In this document: positions 1 to 8,342 of the stretch, piece by piece | Numbering within the stretch: position 1 is the first letter of the stretch | How the letters are laid out: every line of letters begins with the position of its first letter | NCBI GenBank assembly: GCA_963780655.1 | Contig: CAWACP010000006.1 | Coordinates: forward strand, 496,001 to 560,000 | Source of the DNA: CAWACP01 sp963780655 | GTDB lineage: Bacteria > Acidobacteriota > Terriglobia > Bryobacterales > Bryobacteraceae | Length of the DNA stretch: 64,000 bases | Direction: 5' to 3' | Translations under genes and position numbers: made by a program | Notes under the pieces: model-generated | Told to the model about the DNA's origin: nothing | Database searches by the model: none | Seen by the model: the letters and a program-made list of their open reading frames with translations, nothing else

Positions 1-490
1 GGCTCATGGCGATCAGAACGCGCTGGGCCTGCCCTACGCTGAGCTGGCGCGGATACCGGCGCAGGAACTCGTCGTCGGTCGCGAGGCCGAGGCGCTCGAA
101 CAAGCTGCCGGCGCGCGTCTTCCAGCCATCGCCTTTCTCATGCGCCGACCACGCTTCCGCCATCTGCGTGCCCACCCGCAACGCCGGATTCAGGCTGCTG
201 GCGGCGCTCTGCAGCACGAAGGCGATGTGCCTGCCGCGAATGCGTCGCATCTCCCGTTCGCTCAGCCTCGTGAGTTCCTCGCCGCGGAACCGAATGGATC
301 CTTTCGTCCGACCGCCGCGCCAGGCCAGCAGCCGCAGTATCGCCAGCGCGACCGTGCTCTTGCCCGAGCCACTCGGGCCGGCCAGACCCACGATCTCTCC
401 TTCGTGCACCGCCAGCGCAAGGTCGTGCAGAACCGGCGGCCGGTCCGCGTAGGCCGCCGATATCCGGCACTCCAGCAGCGGCTCGCTCAT
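1..490 (-). CDS. Oligopeptide/dipeptide ABC transporter ATP-binding protein (3' end beyond window)
   Basis: This is the first 163 residues of a Dpp/Opp-type ATPase that would energise the importer encoded just upstream. Walker A (GPSGSGKST) is at residues 38-46. A Q-loop region follows, with the 'SSLNP' motif typical of oligopeptide ATPases. The signature motif near the window edge reads LSVGQ instead of LSGGQ. The ATG at 490 overlaps the stop of the solute-binding protein gene by 4 bases (ATGA), which indicates translational coupling. Walker B and the C-terminal half lie outside the window. Such importers normally have two ATPases (DppD and DppF types), so a second may follow. Confidence 0.9.
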   Translation of the reverse strand, partial: MSEPLLECRISAAYADRPPVLHDLALAVHEGEIVGLAGPSGSGKSTVALAILRLLAWRGGRTKGSIRFRGEELTRLSEREMRRIRGRHIAFVLQSAASSLNPALRVGTQMAEAWSAHEKGDGWKTRAGSLFERLGLATDDEFLRRYPRQLSVGQAQRVLIAMS

Positions 491-2148
491 GGACTCACCG
501 CAAGCTGATCGGCGTTCCAGAAGACCTGCGGCCAGATAAGCGCCGGCGCCGCATTGCGCAGCTTCGCCGAGATGCTGCACATCGCATCCGGGTGCACCAG
601 AAAAATGAACGGAACCTGTTCGTGGACAATCTGTTGCACCCTGTCCCACGCGGCCTTCCTTGCTTTGTCGTCAGTAGCCGACGCCTGCGCGCGCATCAAC
701 CTGTCCACCTCCGCCTCCCACGGCGTAGCCGGTTTCGCCTGGCCGGGATTCCACTGGTGCTGCGGCCCGGAGCTGAGCCACACATTCATCTGATCGCTCG
801 GGTCGACGCTTGCCGACAACGGCAGCAGGCACGCGTCGTAATCCAGCGTCTTCGTCATGCGCTCAATCAGAGATGGGAAATCCAGCATGACCACGCGCAC
901 GCGAATGCCGATGTCCGCAAGATCCTGCTGGATCATGGCCAGAATGCGCTCGTGAAGCCGGTTCCCCGAGTTGGTCACGATGGAGAATTCAACGGCATTG
1001 CCCGCGCGATCGCGCAACACACCGCCGTCTCTGCGGAAGCCGTCCTCGGCGAGCAAAGCGAGGGCCTGTCCGGGCGAGTGCGGGTCCGGCCTCAAACTGG
1101 CGTTGAACCATACGCGGTTCGACGGCGACACGGGTCCGGCAGCCGGCTGCGCGTGCCCGCGGTACACCACGCGGCAGATCGCCTCACGGTCAACCGCATA
1201 GGAAATGGCGCGCCGGAACGCCGTGGACGCGAACCAGGCCTTGTGCACCGCGGCGATAGGAGCCGCGGGCGCCTGGTTGAACCAGAGCTGGACCCAATCG
1301 AGTGAGGCGCCGGAATCGTGAACCCCGCCGGGTGACTCGCGCTCCATCAACTCGTACAACTCGGGATCGAGCTTGCCGATGAACTGAATGCGGCCACGCC
1401 GGAACCACAGCGCTTCCAGATCGCGATTCTGCTGGATATCGAGCCGCACCGTGGAGACATAGGGGAGCGGGCGGCCGGATGCGTCGTGCTTCCAGTAATG
1501 CTCGTTCCGCCGTAACAGTACATAGTCGCCGGCCTTGTAATCGGCTACGAAAAACGGCCCGGCCACCGGAGCCTGGCCCTTCGTCGGACGCCTGCTCTGG
1601 ATAGCCATCTGATCGAACTGCAGCGCCAGAGCGGACACCCGCGCGGGGAACCGGATGGAGACGGCATCGGGCGCGGTCACGTGGGTTTCGATATCGCCGG
1701 GACCTGATCGGAACGTATCGCCGACAGGCGAATGTAGCGCGGGATCGAACACGCGGCGCATTGTCCACGCGACGTCGTCCGCGGTCAGCGGCGTGCCGTC
1801 GGAGAACTTCAGATCGGGGCGAAGCTTGAAATCGATGCGCCGGCCGTTGTCGGAGATGCGCCACGATGCGGCCAGCGCCGGCTCCAGCTCCTGCGTGGAA
1901 CGGTTCAGCCGGATCAGCACGCCTCCGGTGAGGTAGCGCAGCGCTTCGGACGACTCATCGTCCACCAGTTGCGGGTCGAATGTGCGCGGGTCCGATCGCA
2001 GGCAGAATCGCAGCTCAGCCGCGGGCTGCGCCGAAACAGGCGACAGCAACAGGACAAGCCACGCCAGCAGGGCCTTGGTGGGGCGGGCGCCCTCGCCCGC
2101 GCGGGACGCCCTCGTCCCGCTGCCGCGGGCTGAGGCAAGGGATTTCAT
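487..2148 (-). CDS. ABC transporter substrate-binding protein, family 5 (peptide/nickel type)
   Basis: 553 residues, the usual size for a DppA/OppA-type periplasmic binding protein. The body has the family 5 pattern: 'DPRTFDPQLVDDE' near the mature N-terminus and 'AASWRISDNGRRIDFKLRPDLKFSDGTPLTADDV' split over residues about 90-125. The start is the ATG at 2148, preceded by a GGGAGGTG Shine-Dalgarno sequence and overlapping the permease stop by 4 bases; the frame stays open upstream but lies inside the permease gene. The signal peptide is odd. Between Met-Lys and the hydrophobic core (ALLAWLVLLLSPVSA) lie about 18 Arg/Gly/Ala-rich residues encoded by a palindromic GC-rich repeat. The substrate cannot be read from sequence. 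Confidence 0.92.
   Translation of the reverse strand: MKSLASARGSGTRASRAGEGARPTKALLAWLVLLLSPVSAQPAAELRFCLRSDPRTFDPQLVDDESSEALRYLTGGVLIRLNRSTQELEPALAASWRISDNGRRIDFKLRPDLKFSDGTPLTADDVAWTMRRVFDPALHSPVGDTFRSGPGDIETHVTAPDAVSIRFPARVSALALQFDQMAIQSRRPTKGQAPVAGPFFVADYKAGDYVLLRRNEHYWKHDASGRPLPYVSTVRLDIQQNRDLEALWFRRGRIQFIGKLDPELYELMERESPGGVHDSGASLDWVQLWFNQAPAAPIAAVHKAWFASTAFRRAISYAVDREAICRVVYRGHAQPAAGPVSPSNRVWFNASLRPDPHSPGQALALLAEDGFRRDGGVLRDRAGNAVEFSIVTNSGNRLHERILAMIQQDLADIGIRVRVVMLDFPSLIERMTKTLDYDACLLPLSASVDPSDQMNVWLSSGPQHQWNPGQAKPATPWEAEVDRLMRAQASATDDKARKAAWDRVQQIVHEQVPFIFLVHPDAMCSISAKLRNAAPALIWPQVFWNADQLAVSP
2078..2130. repeat. GC-rich palindromic repeat inside the signal-peptide n-region
   Basis: Tandem palindromes of the form GCGGGCGCCCTCGCCCGC and GCGGGACGCCCTCGTCCCGC, preceded by GTGGGG. 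The same family occurs at 10526-10660 and 25472-25514. Here it is translated in frame as residues 7-24 of the substrate-binding protein. Confidence 0.75.
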
Positions 2149-2954
2149 GCATTCACCTCCCGCCGGGAGAACAGCATGTAGAGGCTCAGGACAATCGCCG
2201 AGAGCGCGACGGCGGGCGCCGTCGCCCATGGACGCGTGCCCAGCAGCGAGTAGTCCTGCAGCTCGCGCAGGAGCGCGCCGAGAGACGGCAGCGGCTCGGA
2301 CACGCCCAGCCCGAGAGCGCCCAGGTTCGCCTCGCTGAGCACGAACAACGGCAACGAAACAAAAAACTGCGCGGCCAGAACGGGCCTCATGCCCGGCGCC
2401 ACGTGCTTCAGGAACACGCGCGCGCCGGACAAGCCGCAGGCTCTGGCCTGCAGGACGTAATCGGACCCCGCGATAGTCCGCACCCGCGCCCGCACCACCC
2501 GGGCCGGCGCCGCCCAGCCCAGCGCCCCGAGCAGCAGAAACGTGATGGCCACCGACATTTCCGGCGACGTGTTCAGCGGCAGCAAGGCGCGCACCGTGAG
2601 AATCAGGAACAGCCAGGGCAGGCTGAGAAACAGGTCCGTCCCCCAGAGCGCCGCTTTCTCCAGACGGCCTCCCACCCAGCCCGCCGCGCCACCGACCAGA
2701 CCCGCGATGCAGGTGGCCAGCAGCGCCGCCGCCGCGGCCAGAAGCAACGATGTGCGCGCTCCGTAAACCAGGCGCGTGAAGCGATTCCGTCCCAGGTCGT
2801 CAGCGCCGAGCGGATAATGAACGGAGGGCGCGGCGTCGATATCGTTGCGATGCTGCTGGGCCCAGGAGTCGCGCGTAAGCGCCACCGGAGCGATGCACGC
2901 AACCAGCAGACACACCACGACGGCCCACGCGGCCGCATTCAGCGCCTTTGTCAA
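2145..2954 (-). CDS. Peptide ABC transporter permease, DppC-like
   Basis: 269 residues with an N-terminal membrane segment followed by the BPD_transp_1 core and several more spans. The EAA loop, which contacts the ATPase, reads 'ARACGLSGARVFLKHVAP'. The N-terminal periplasmic part with 'HPLGADDLGRN'-like sequence (here HYPLGADDLGRN) is a hallmark of the DppC/OppC subfamily. It overlaps the upstream permease by 4 bases and the downstream binding-protein gene by 4 bases. The substrate cannot be assigned from this subunit. Confidence 0.93.
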   Translation of the reverse strand: MTKALNAAAWAVVVCLLVACIAPVALTRDSWAQQHRNDIDAAPSVHYPLGADDLGRNRFTRLVYGARTSLLLAAAAALLATCIAGLVGGAAGWVGGRLEKAALWGTDLFLSLPWLFLILTVRALLPLNTSPEMSVAITFLLLGALGWAAPARVVRARVRTIAGSDYVLQARACGLSGARVFLKHVAPGMRPVLAAQFFVSLPLFVLSEANLGALGLGVSEPLPSLGALLRELQDYSLLGTRPWATAPAVALSAIVLSLYMLFSRREVNA

Positions 2955-3838
2955 TGCGCCACCTCGGCTGATTCAAGAAGGCGCGCCGGCCCGGCTGCCG
3001 CCACCACGACGTCGGTGATGGTATTCGCGCCGATGGTTACGACGGCCAGCAGCACCGTCATGTTCACAAGAATCGGCAGGTCCCTGCTCAGCGCCGCCTG
3101 CCACACCAGTTGCCCCAGACCGGGCCGGCTGCAGATAGCTTCGATCGGAATGGCCGCTCCGAGAGCCACCGTGACGGCCATACCGCACACTGCCGCAAGC
3201 TCTCCCAACGACGGCGTCATGACGTGCAGGAACAGAATGCGCAGCGGGCCGATGCCGCGTGCCCGCGCTGCCAGCACATGGCCCGCGGCGGCGCCGGACT
3301 GCAGCACGCCGTTTAGATATTGGAGGGCGTGAGGCAGAACGGCTGCCGCAACCGCCCATGCCGGGTCGATGTCGAACCACACGCAGGCGAGGGCGATCAC
3401 GGCCGCCGGCGCCGAGAGCGCCACCGAGCTTCCCACTCCGCACACCAGCGAGCCCACGGGCCGAGGCGAAGCGAGAACAACGACAGCAAGAAGAAACCCG
3501 GCCAGCACGCCGCCAACCGCGCCCTCGGTCACCTCCGCCGCGGTCACGCCCGCCCGGTCCCGCAGGAGATCGGAAACAGGCCGTTTGAGCGATGGCGAGT
3601 AGCCCAGATCGCCGCGCACGATCCCGGCCAGCCAGTGCGCGTAATAGCGAGGGACGTCGGCGCCGGCCCCGCTCTGGCGGCGCATCTCAGCGCGAGTGGC
3701 CTCGCTCAGGCGAGGATCCAGCTCCTCGACACTCGAGCCGAACCCCGGGCCCAGACGTACGAATATCGCGCCGATGAAGCCGGCCAACAGCGCCATCGAC
3801 ACGATCCGTGCCAGCCCGCGGCCAATCAACGCCAGCAT
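2951..3838 (-). CDS. Peptide ABC transporter permease, DppB-like
   Basis: 295 residues and the first gene of the importer operon. The N-terminal membrane segment is followed by a long periplasmic region and a core with about five further spans. The EAA-type loop is 'ARARGIGPLRILFLHVMTP', and the DppB-typical 'IPIEAICSRPGLGQL' follows, so it pairs with the DppC-like permease. The start at 3838 has only a weak AGAG upstream. A sigma-54-like promoter lies about 40 bases upstream. The family would normally start 'RLLQ...PV..L..VS.IVF', and the match there is loose. Confidence 0.9.
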   Translation of the reverse strand: MLALIGRGLARIVSMALLAGFIGAIFVRLGPGFGSSVEELDPRLSEATRAEMRRQSGAGADVPRYYAHWLAGIVRGDLGYSPSLKRPVSDLLRDRAGVTAAEVTEGAVGGVLAGFLLAVVVLASPRPVGSLVCGVGSSVALSAPAAVIALACVWFDIDPAWAVAAAVLPHALQYLNGVLQSGAAAGHVLAARARGIGPLRILFLHVMTPSLGELAAVCGMAVTVALGAAIPIEAICSRPGLGQLVWQAALSRDLPILVNMTVLLAVVTIGANTITDVVVAAAGPARLLESAEVAH

Positions 3839-3879
3839 CTCTATGAATATCGACGTCTGAGAGGATGTCCTTTACGAAT

Positions 3880-3895
3880 CGCAAGGCATGGGCCG
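3880..3895 (-). promoter_or_regulatory. Candidate sigma-54 (-24/-12) promoter for the ABC importer operon
   Basis: On the minus strand the site reads CGGCCCATGCCTTGCG. It has the invariant GG and GC separated by exactly 10 bases and keeps the TTGC half. Transcription would start near 3869, about 30 bases before dppB. Its placement next to a divergent sigma-54 activator gene is what makes it credible. The A of the consensus -24 element is missing, so this is a moderate match. Confidence 0.4.
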
Positions 3896-3942
3896 TTCGT
3901 ACCATAAGATCCGCGCCCCTCCTGGTCGATAAGCAGGTGAGG

Positions 3943-4905
3943 ATGACTGCCGCTCCACTTGCGCCCGTTCCTGCCCTCGACGCCGTCATCTGCAGCCAGG
4001 CAATGGTGCAACTGATGGACGTGGTGCGCCGCATCGCGCAGACCAGCGCGACGGTTCTGATCGAAGGGGAGAGCGGCTCGGGCAAAGAGATCGTGGCCAG
4101 GTCCATTCACCTCTGCTCTTTGCGCGCCGCACGGCCCTGGGTGGACGTGAGTTGCGCGGCACTCCCGGAGCACCTGATGGAGAGCGAGCTGTTCGGCCAT
4201 GAGAAGGGCGCGTTCAGCGGCGCGGACGGGGCCAAGCCGGGGCTGTTTGAACTGGCCGACCGAGGCACGCTGTTTCTGGACGAGATCGGCGAACTGCCCC
4301 CGCGAATGCAGGTAAAGCTGCTGCGGGTGCTCGATAACGTCCCCTACTACCGGCTGGGCGGCACACGCAAGGTGTCCGTGGATGTCCGCGTGGTGGCGGC
4401 TACCAATCAGTGTCTGGCGGACATGGTGGAACAGGGAACGTTCCGCGGGGACCTCTACCACAGGCTCACCCAGATTGGGGTGCGCGTGCCTCCACTCCGC
4501 GAGCGCCAGGATGACATTCTGCCCCTGGCCGAGCACTTCCTGAGAAAGCAGAACCCGGCCCTGCGGTTTTCCGAGTCCGCGCGGCGGAGACTTTGCGCCT
4601 GGTCGTGGCCCGGCAACGTGCGTGAACTGCGCAATGTGGTTGCCCGCGCGGCTGTGCTGAGCTCCGGTCCCGAGATCGACGCGTTCGATCTTCCGGGCAG
4701 CGGGCCCTTCATGTCGAGCGCGCAGATCAGCAGGGCGGAGGGCACCCTGGACGACATGGAACGCCGGATGATCGAGGACGCGCTGGCCAGAAACAGCGGG
4801 CATCGTCAGAAGGCAGCCGAGCAACTGGGCATCTCGCGCCGGACGCTCAGCCGGAAACTGCGAGTTTACGCGCTCACCGGCGATATGGAAACCGTGGCGT
4901 CCTGA
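3943..4905 (+). CDS. Sigma-54-dependent transcriptional activator without receiver domain
   Basis: 320 residues consisting of the AAA+ sigma-54 interaction domain and a C-terminal Fis-type helix-turn-helix (GHRQKAAEQLGISRRTLSRK). Walker A is GESGSGKE (42-49), the sigma-54 contact loop is GAFSGA instead of GAFTGA (89-94), and Walker B is GTLFLDE (108-114). 'WPGNVRELRNV' is also present. There is no N-terminal receiver, PAS or GAF domain, so it resembles PspF-type activators that are controlled by a partner protein. I prefer the ATG at 3943 (AGGTG just upstream). The frame opens earlier, at 3865, but that would leave only 26 bases to the divergent dppB and no room for a promoter. Confidence 0.88.
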   Translation: MTAAPLAPVPALDAVICSQAMVQLMDVVRRIAQTSATVLIEGESGSGKEIVARSIHLCSLRAARPWVDVSCAALPEHLMESELFGHEKGAFSGADGAKPGLFELADRGTLFLDEIGELPPRMQVKLLRVLDNVPYYRLGGTRKVSVDVRVVAATNQCLADMVEQGTFRGDLYHRLTQIGVRVPPLRERQDDILPLAEHFLRKQNPALRFSESARRRLCAWSWPGNVRELRNVVARAAVLSSGPEIDAFDLPGSGPFMSSAQISRAEGTLDDMERRMIEDALARNSGHRQKAAEQLGISRRTLSRKLRVYALTGDMETVAS

Positions 4906-4906
4906 T

Positions 4907-5212
4907 ATGAAGCGCCCCACTGAAGAGAGCTACGGGAATAGACGAGCATCGACGCGCCTGCCCGCCGACGGTATGGTGGAGCTGTCGTTCGCCGATCCGC
5001 TGCCGGTGACCATATCCGGCCGGCTTCTTGACGTCAGCAGCGGGGGCTTTCGCGCGGCTCACGCGTGCGCCGATATACATACGGGCCTGGAGGTCCGGTT
5101 CTCGCACCAGCGCGCGGCCGGAGCAGCCCGGGTGGTCTGGAACCGGATTGTCGAGGGTTGCATGGAATCCGGATTCGCGCTGTCGGACGCGACGAACTTA
5201 CCGAAGCGGTAG
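4907..5212 (+). CDS. PilZ domain protein
   Basis: 101 residues, essentially one PilZ domain, the cyclic-di-GMP binding fold. The two signature elements are visible: an arginine-rich 'NRRASTR' near residue 11 and 'DVSSGGF' (the D/NxSxxG motif) near residue 43. The gene starts one base after the stop of the sigma-54 activator, so the two are probably co-transcribed. It could be the sensory partner of the receiver-less activator, but that is only inference from position. Confidence 0.8.
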   Translation: MKRPTEESYGNRRASTRLPADGMVELSFADPLPVTISGRLLDVSSGGFRAAHACADIHTGLEVRFSHQRAAGAARVVWNRIVEGCMESGFALSDATNLPKR

Positions 5213-5307
5213 CCACGAAATAGACAGACATCCGATGCAGATCGGCGTGGCGCAGACGATCGTCTTTTGTCGTCTGCGTTTCCGGGATGTGGTTTACAGG
5301 CCAAAGC

Positions 5308-5335
5308 GGCAGGCCACAAACACCGATGGCCTGCC
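5308..5335. repeat. Perfect 9-bp inverted repeat between convergent genes
   Basis: GGCAGGCCA and TGGCCTGCC are separated by 10 bases, between the 3' ends of the PilZ and CDGSH genes. It belongs to the AGGCC/GGCCT palindrome family seen through the window. There is no T-tract, so it is not a classical terminator. Confidence 0.6.
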
Positions 5336-5357
5336 CCACGGGGATCAGGCCATCCAT

Positions 5358-5591
5358 TCAGACCTGCGGCTTCGGCTCGGGGAGATCCACGGCCCGGCAC
5401 AGCGATTCGAACCCCTGCACGCCATGATGTCCATCGCAGAACGGCTTGTTCTCGGAGAAACCGCAGCGGCAAAGCGAGATAGCAGTGCGCCCGGCCAGAC
5501 CGTACGCCTTTCCCTCGGCATCGACGAGTTCGAAGTCTCCCTCCACACGAATGGGTCCGTTATTGCGGACAGTGATTCTGGTTGCGGCCAT
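5358..5591 (-). CDS. CDGSH iron-sulfur domain protein
   Basis: 77 residues. The [2Fe-2S] motif is complete: C41, C43, C52 and H56 in 'CRCGFSENKPFCDGHH', with the serine of the name motif replaced by histidine. The upstream half (ITVRNNGPIRVEGDFELVD) is typical of bacterial stand-alone CDGSH proteins, which are small redox or Fe-S proteins of uncertain role. AGGA lies 8 bases before the ATG. It is convergent with the PilZ gene and divergent from the next gene. Confidence 0.92.
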   Translation of the reverse strand: MAATRITVRNNGPIRVEGDFELVDAEGKAYGLAGRTAISLCRCGFSENKPFCDGHHGVQGFESLCRAVDLPEPKPQV

Positions 5592-5631
5592 GTAGCGATC
5601 CTAGCAGACCAAAAAACAGGACCGTCTCTGT

Positions 5632-5659
5632 TTGCCGGCAGCGGGATGTCCGATATAAT
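5632..5659 (+). promoter_or_regulatory. Sigma-70-type promoter with perfect TATAAT, probably leaderless
   Basis: TTGCCG at 5632-5637 and TATAAT at 5654-5659, with a 16-base spacer. The predicted start of transcription is about 5666, while the best start codon is the ATG at 5670, so the transcript would have almost no leader. Confidence 0.55.
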
Positions 5660-5669
5660 GTCTGCCTCC

Positions 5670-6782
5670 ATGCGTGTTCCGTGGCTCGTTTGCGCGCTTC
5701 CGGCGTGTTTCGCAGCCGCCGCTGCGCCGGCCGGACCTCCGGCCCTGGAGCAGATCCGCGCGGGTATCGGCCAGGACCTCTCACGGCTCCCCGACTATAC
5801 CTGCTCTGAAACAATACGCCGGTCGCGCCGCAACATCCGCCTGCGGAGGTTCCGCGACCACGACACGGTTCGGCTGGAAGTCGCTTATATCGGCGGCCGG
5901 GAGCTGTTCGCCTATCCAGGCGCCGACGAGATCGCCGAGCCTGAGGTCAGCCGCCTGGTACCCGACGGGCCGATTGGCGACGGGCACTTCGCTCTTCTCG
6001 TGAGAAGCATCTTCTTCAACGCCGCCGCGCGTTTCACGTTTCAGGGCGAAACGGCCTGGCAGGGCCGCCGCGCGCTGAAGTTCGATTACGCCGTGCCGCT
6101 TGCCTCGAGCAATTACCGGCTGCGGGTACCGCACAAAGAAGCGGCCGTGGCCTATCATGGCTGTATTTATGCCGATGCCCTCACGTTCGAGTTGATGCGT
6201 CTGGAAACCGTGGCCGACCGGATTCCACGTGCGCTCGGCATCAACGCCGCCTCATCCGCAACAGACTACGCCAGCGTGACCATCGGCGGAACCGCTTTCC
6301 TTCTTCCGCAAACCACTATTCTCGACATGACCGACGCGGGCGGCAATGAGACACGGAACGTGACGGGATTTCACAGTTGCCATCAGTTCAAGGGCGAATC
6401 CGTACTCTCGTTCAACGATCCGCCGGACACGGCCGCCGCGCCCGTTCCCCGCAAAATCGTCGCTCTCGAACTTCCTCGGGACTTTTCGGCACAGCTTTCG
6501 TTGCTCACGCCTCTCGATTCCAAAACCGCGGCGGTGGGCGATGCCGTCGATTTCGAGCTGGTTCGCGATCTCAAACATGGCCGGCGGCTGATTGCGCCAA
6601 AGCACGCCGTATTTCACGGCCGGATTATCAGTCTGTCCGGCGACGACGGCATGTTCGCAATCGGCTTCCGCGTCTATTCCATCCAGTTCGACGATTTCCG
6701 CGCCGATCTTAGCGCGCGTAACAATGCGTTTTCGCTCGACGGGACGGGTTCCCACATCAGGAAAACCGCGTTGCGGGCATGA
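5670..6782 (+). CDS. Secreted protein of unknown function with 'LPDYTC' motif
   Basis: 370 residues. A short signal peptide (MRVPWLVCALPACFAAAAAPA) is followed by 'LEQIRAGIGQDLSRLPDYTC' and 'SETIRRS', an N-terminal pattern I associate with acidobacterial secreted proteins of unknown function. No catalytic motif is visible. The C-terminal 110 residues resemble a beta-rich domain with 'LLTPLDSKTAAVGDAVDFEL', reminiscent of domains that modulate physical properties of surface proteins. Two other in-frame ATGs (5646, 5658) lie upstream but would place the -10 box inside the gene. It stands alone, divergent from the CDGSH gene. Confidence 0.82.
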   Translation: MRVPWLVCALPACFAAAAAPAGPPALEQIRAGIGQDLSRLPDYTCSETIRRSRRNIRLRRFRDHDTVRLEVAYIGGRELFAYPGADEIAEPEVSRLVPDGPIGDGHFALLVRSIFFNAAARFTFQGETAWQGRRALKFDYAVPLASSNYRLRVPHKEAAVAYHGCIYADALTFELMRLETVADRIPRALGINAASSATDYASVTIGGTAFLLPQTTILDMTDAGGNETRNVTGFHSCHQFKGESVLSFNDPPDTAAAPVPRKIVALELPRDFSAQLSLLTPLDSKTAAVGDAVDFELVRDLKHGRRLIAPKHAVFHGRIISLSGDDGMFAIGFRVYSIQFDDFRADLSARNNAFSLDGTGSHIRKTALRA

Positions 6783-6858
6783 TCACTGTATTCACCGATC
6801 ACCTTCGCTGGCCGAAAGGCTTCCAACTCGGGCTGCACAGCCGCCAGGACTGACCGCG

Positions 6859-6929
6859 CAGGCCAAAGGCCTGCTCCACTGCTGCCGTAACGGTTGAGGC
6901 ACCCTGGTGGAGCAGGCGTTTGCGCCTGC
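6859..6929. repeat. Nested palindromic repeat (AGGCC-type hairpin array)
   Basis: Two short hairpins, CAGGCC-AAA-GGCCTG (6859-6873) and GCAGGCG-TTTG-CGCCTGC (6912-6929), overlap a longer perfect stem GCCTGCTCCAC (6869-6879) / GTGGAGCAGGC (6907-6917). Related units are at 27214-27356 and 51435-51585. Confidence 0.75.
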
Positions 6930-7009
6930 ATGGGCCGCCTGACCCGGCCGGCTCCCGCATCGGTACACTGGGAGGGAAGCCGCACAAACGTAAGAGGCAG
7001 GAGAGCGAA

Positions 7010-8134
7010 TTGCTTCAATTTTTTCTCGATTCCGACCGAAACCTCCTCGAGGACTCGTTTCGGTTCGCCCAGCACCAGGTCCGGGAGCTGATTCAGAAAT
7101 ACCCGGATTACTACCCCATGTACACGAAGAACGGGCGCTGGAAACATGAAGGACCCGCCTGGACTCACTGGTGCGACGGCTTTCTGCCCGGCATGATGTG
7201 GATCTTCGACAAGCGCGCCGAACAGAATGGCGCCGCGTCCTTCTGGCGGGAGCAGGCCATCCGCTACACCAGGCCGCTCGAAGCGCGCAAGCATGACAAT
7301 CAGGTCCACGATCACGGGTTCCTCTTCCTCAGCACTTACCACCGCTGGTACAAGCTGACCAGAGAGCCGCATCTCAACGACGTGGTGATCGAGGCCGGCC
7401 GGACGCTGGCCACGCGCTTTCAGGAGAAGGGCCAGTACCTGCGGTCGTTCATCGCCGACGATTCACTTTTCATCGACATCATGATGAACGTGGGCATCGT
7501 CTTCTATGCCGCGCGCGAGACCGGCGACCGCAAACTCCGCGATGTCGCCACCCGCCACTGCCTGACCACGCGGCGGTTCCTGGTTCGCGGCGACGGGTCC
7601 ACCGCCCACGAAGGCCTGTTCGACCTCGAGACAGGCGAGTTCCTGCGCGAGAGCACCCAGCAGGGTTTCCGTGGAGACTCGTGCTGGTCGAGGGGGCTGG
7701 CGTGGGCCATGTACGGCTTCACCACGGCGTACGAGTACACGCACGACAACCGTTTTCTGCAGACGGCCGAGGCCTGCGCGGCCTATTACATCGCGCATTG
7801 CAACGCCGATGGAGTCCCCCCGTGGGATTTCAGCGCGCCTCAACAGAACCGTCAATTGCTCGACACCTCAGCGGCTGCCATTGCCGCGGCGGCGCTGCTG
7901 CGGCTCCGGTCGGTGGCCAACGACCGGGTCCGGTCGCACTTCTACTGGTCCGCCGCGCTGCTCATTCTGAGAACGCTCTGCGAAAAGCACGTTGCCCGCA
8001 AAGATAAGAAATGGGAGGGAATTCTCCGGGGCGGCGTCTACCATATTCATAAGGAGCTGGGCGTGGACGAGTCGGTAATGTGGGGCGAGTATTTCTTTGT
8101 TGAAGCCCTGGAGGACGTTCTCCGTCAGATCTGA
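7010..8134 (+). CDS. Glycoside hydrolase family 88 (unsaturated glucuronyl hydrolase-like)
   Basis: 374 residues with the alpha/alpha-barrel GH88 pattern: 'WTHWCDGFLPGMMW', 'HDHGFLFLSTYHRWY', 'DDSLFIDIMMNVGI', 'HEGLFDLETGEF', 'GDSCWSRGLAWAMYGF' and 'LLDTSAAAIAAAALL'. The family removes 4,5-unsaturated uronic acids from oligosaccharides left by polysaccharide lyases, using acidic residues for vinyl-ether hydration. The start is probably the TTG at 7010, because AGGAG lies 6 bases upstream; the ATG at 6920 falls inside a palindromic repeat. No signal peptide is seen from that start, so the enzyme is likely cytoplasmic. No lyase or transporter gene is adjacent. Confidence 0.9.
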   Translation: MLQFFLDSDRNLLEDSFRFAQHQVRELIQKYPDYYPMYTKNGRWKHEGPAWTHWCDGFLPGMMWIFDKRAEQNGAASFWREQAIRYTRPLEARKHDNQVHDHGFLFLSTYHRWYKLTREPHLNDVVIEAGRTLATRFQEKGQYLRSFIADDSLFIDIMMNVGIVFYAARETGDRKLRDVATRHCLTTRRFLVRGDGSTAHEGLFDLETGEFLRESTQQGFRGDSCWSRGLAWAMYGFTTAYEYTHDNRFLQTAEACAAYYIAHCNADGVPPWDFSAPQQNRQLLDTSAAAIAAAALLRLRSVANDRVRSHFYWSAALLILRTLCEKHVARKDKKWEGILRGGVYHIHKELGVDESVMWGEYFFVEALEDVLRQI

Positions 8135-8342
8135 CCTTGCCCTGTGAAACGGGCGCCTCAGTGTGAACGTCCATGGTTCGGCGGCTTCGCTCTATGGCGC
8201 AAGCGGAACATTTACCGAAGGGTTACGCTTTTCAGCAGTCGGCGGATCGGGTGTTCCGGTGTATACTGATGGGCATCGCGGCTCAGGCGATGTCGCGGGT
8301 TTGCGGCCCGTGCTGCGCTGCTGTCAGATAAGGAAAAACGTC

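Noticed and set aside
1980..3332. A 450-codon open frame on the plus strand across the importer genes
   Set aside because: It lies antisense to the permease and binding-protein genes, is Arg/Gln/Pro-rich, and has no domain or ribosome site; long antisense frames are expected at this GC content.
6859..7009. ATG 6920 as start of the GH88 gene
   Set aside because: It lies at the edge of a palindromic repeat and gives a non-conserved basic leader; TTG 7010 has AGGAG at correct spacing.
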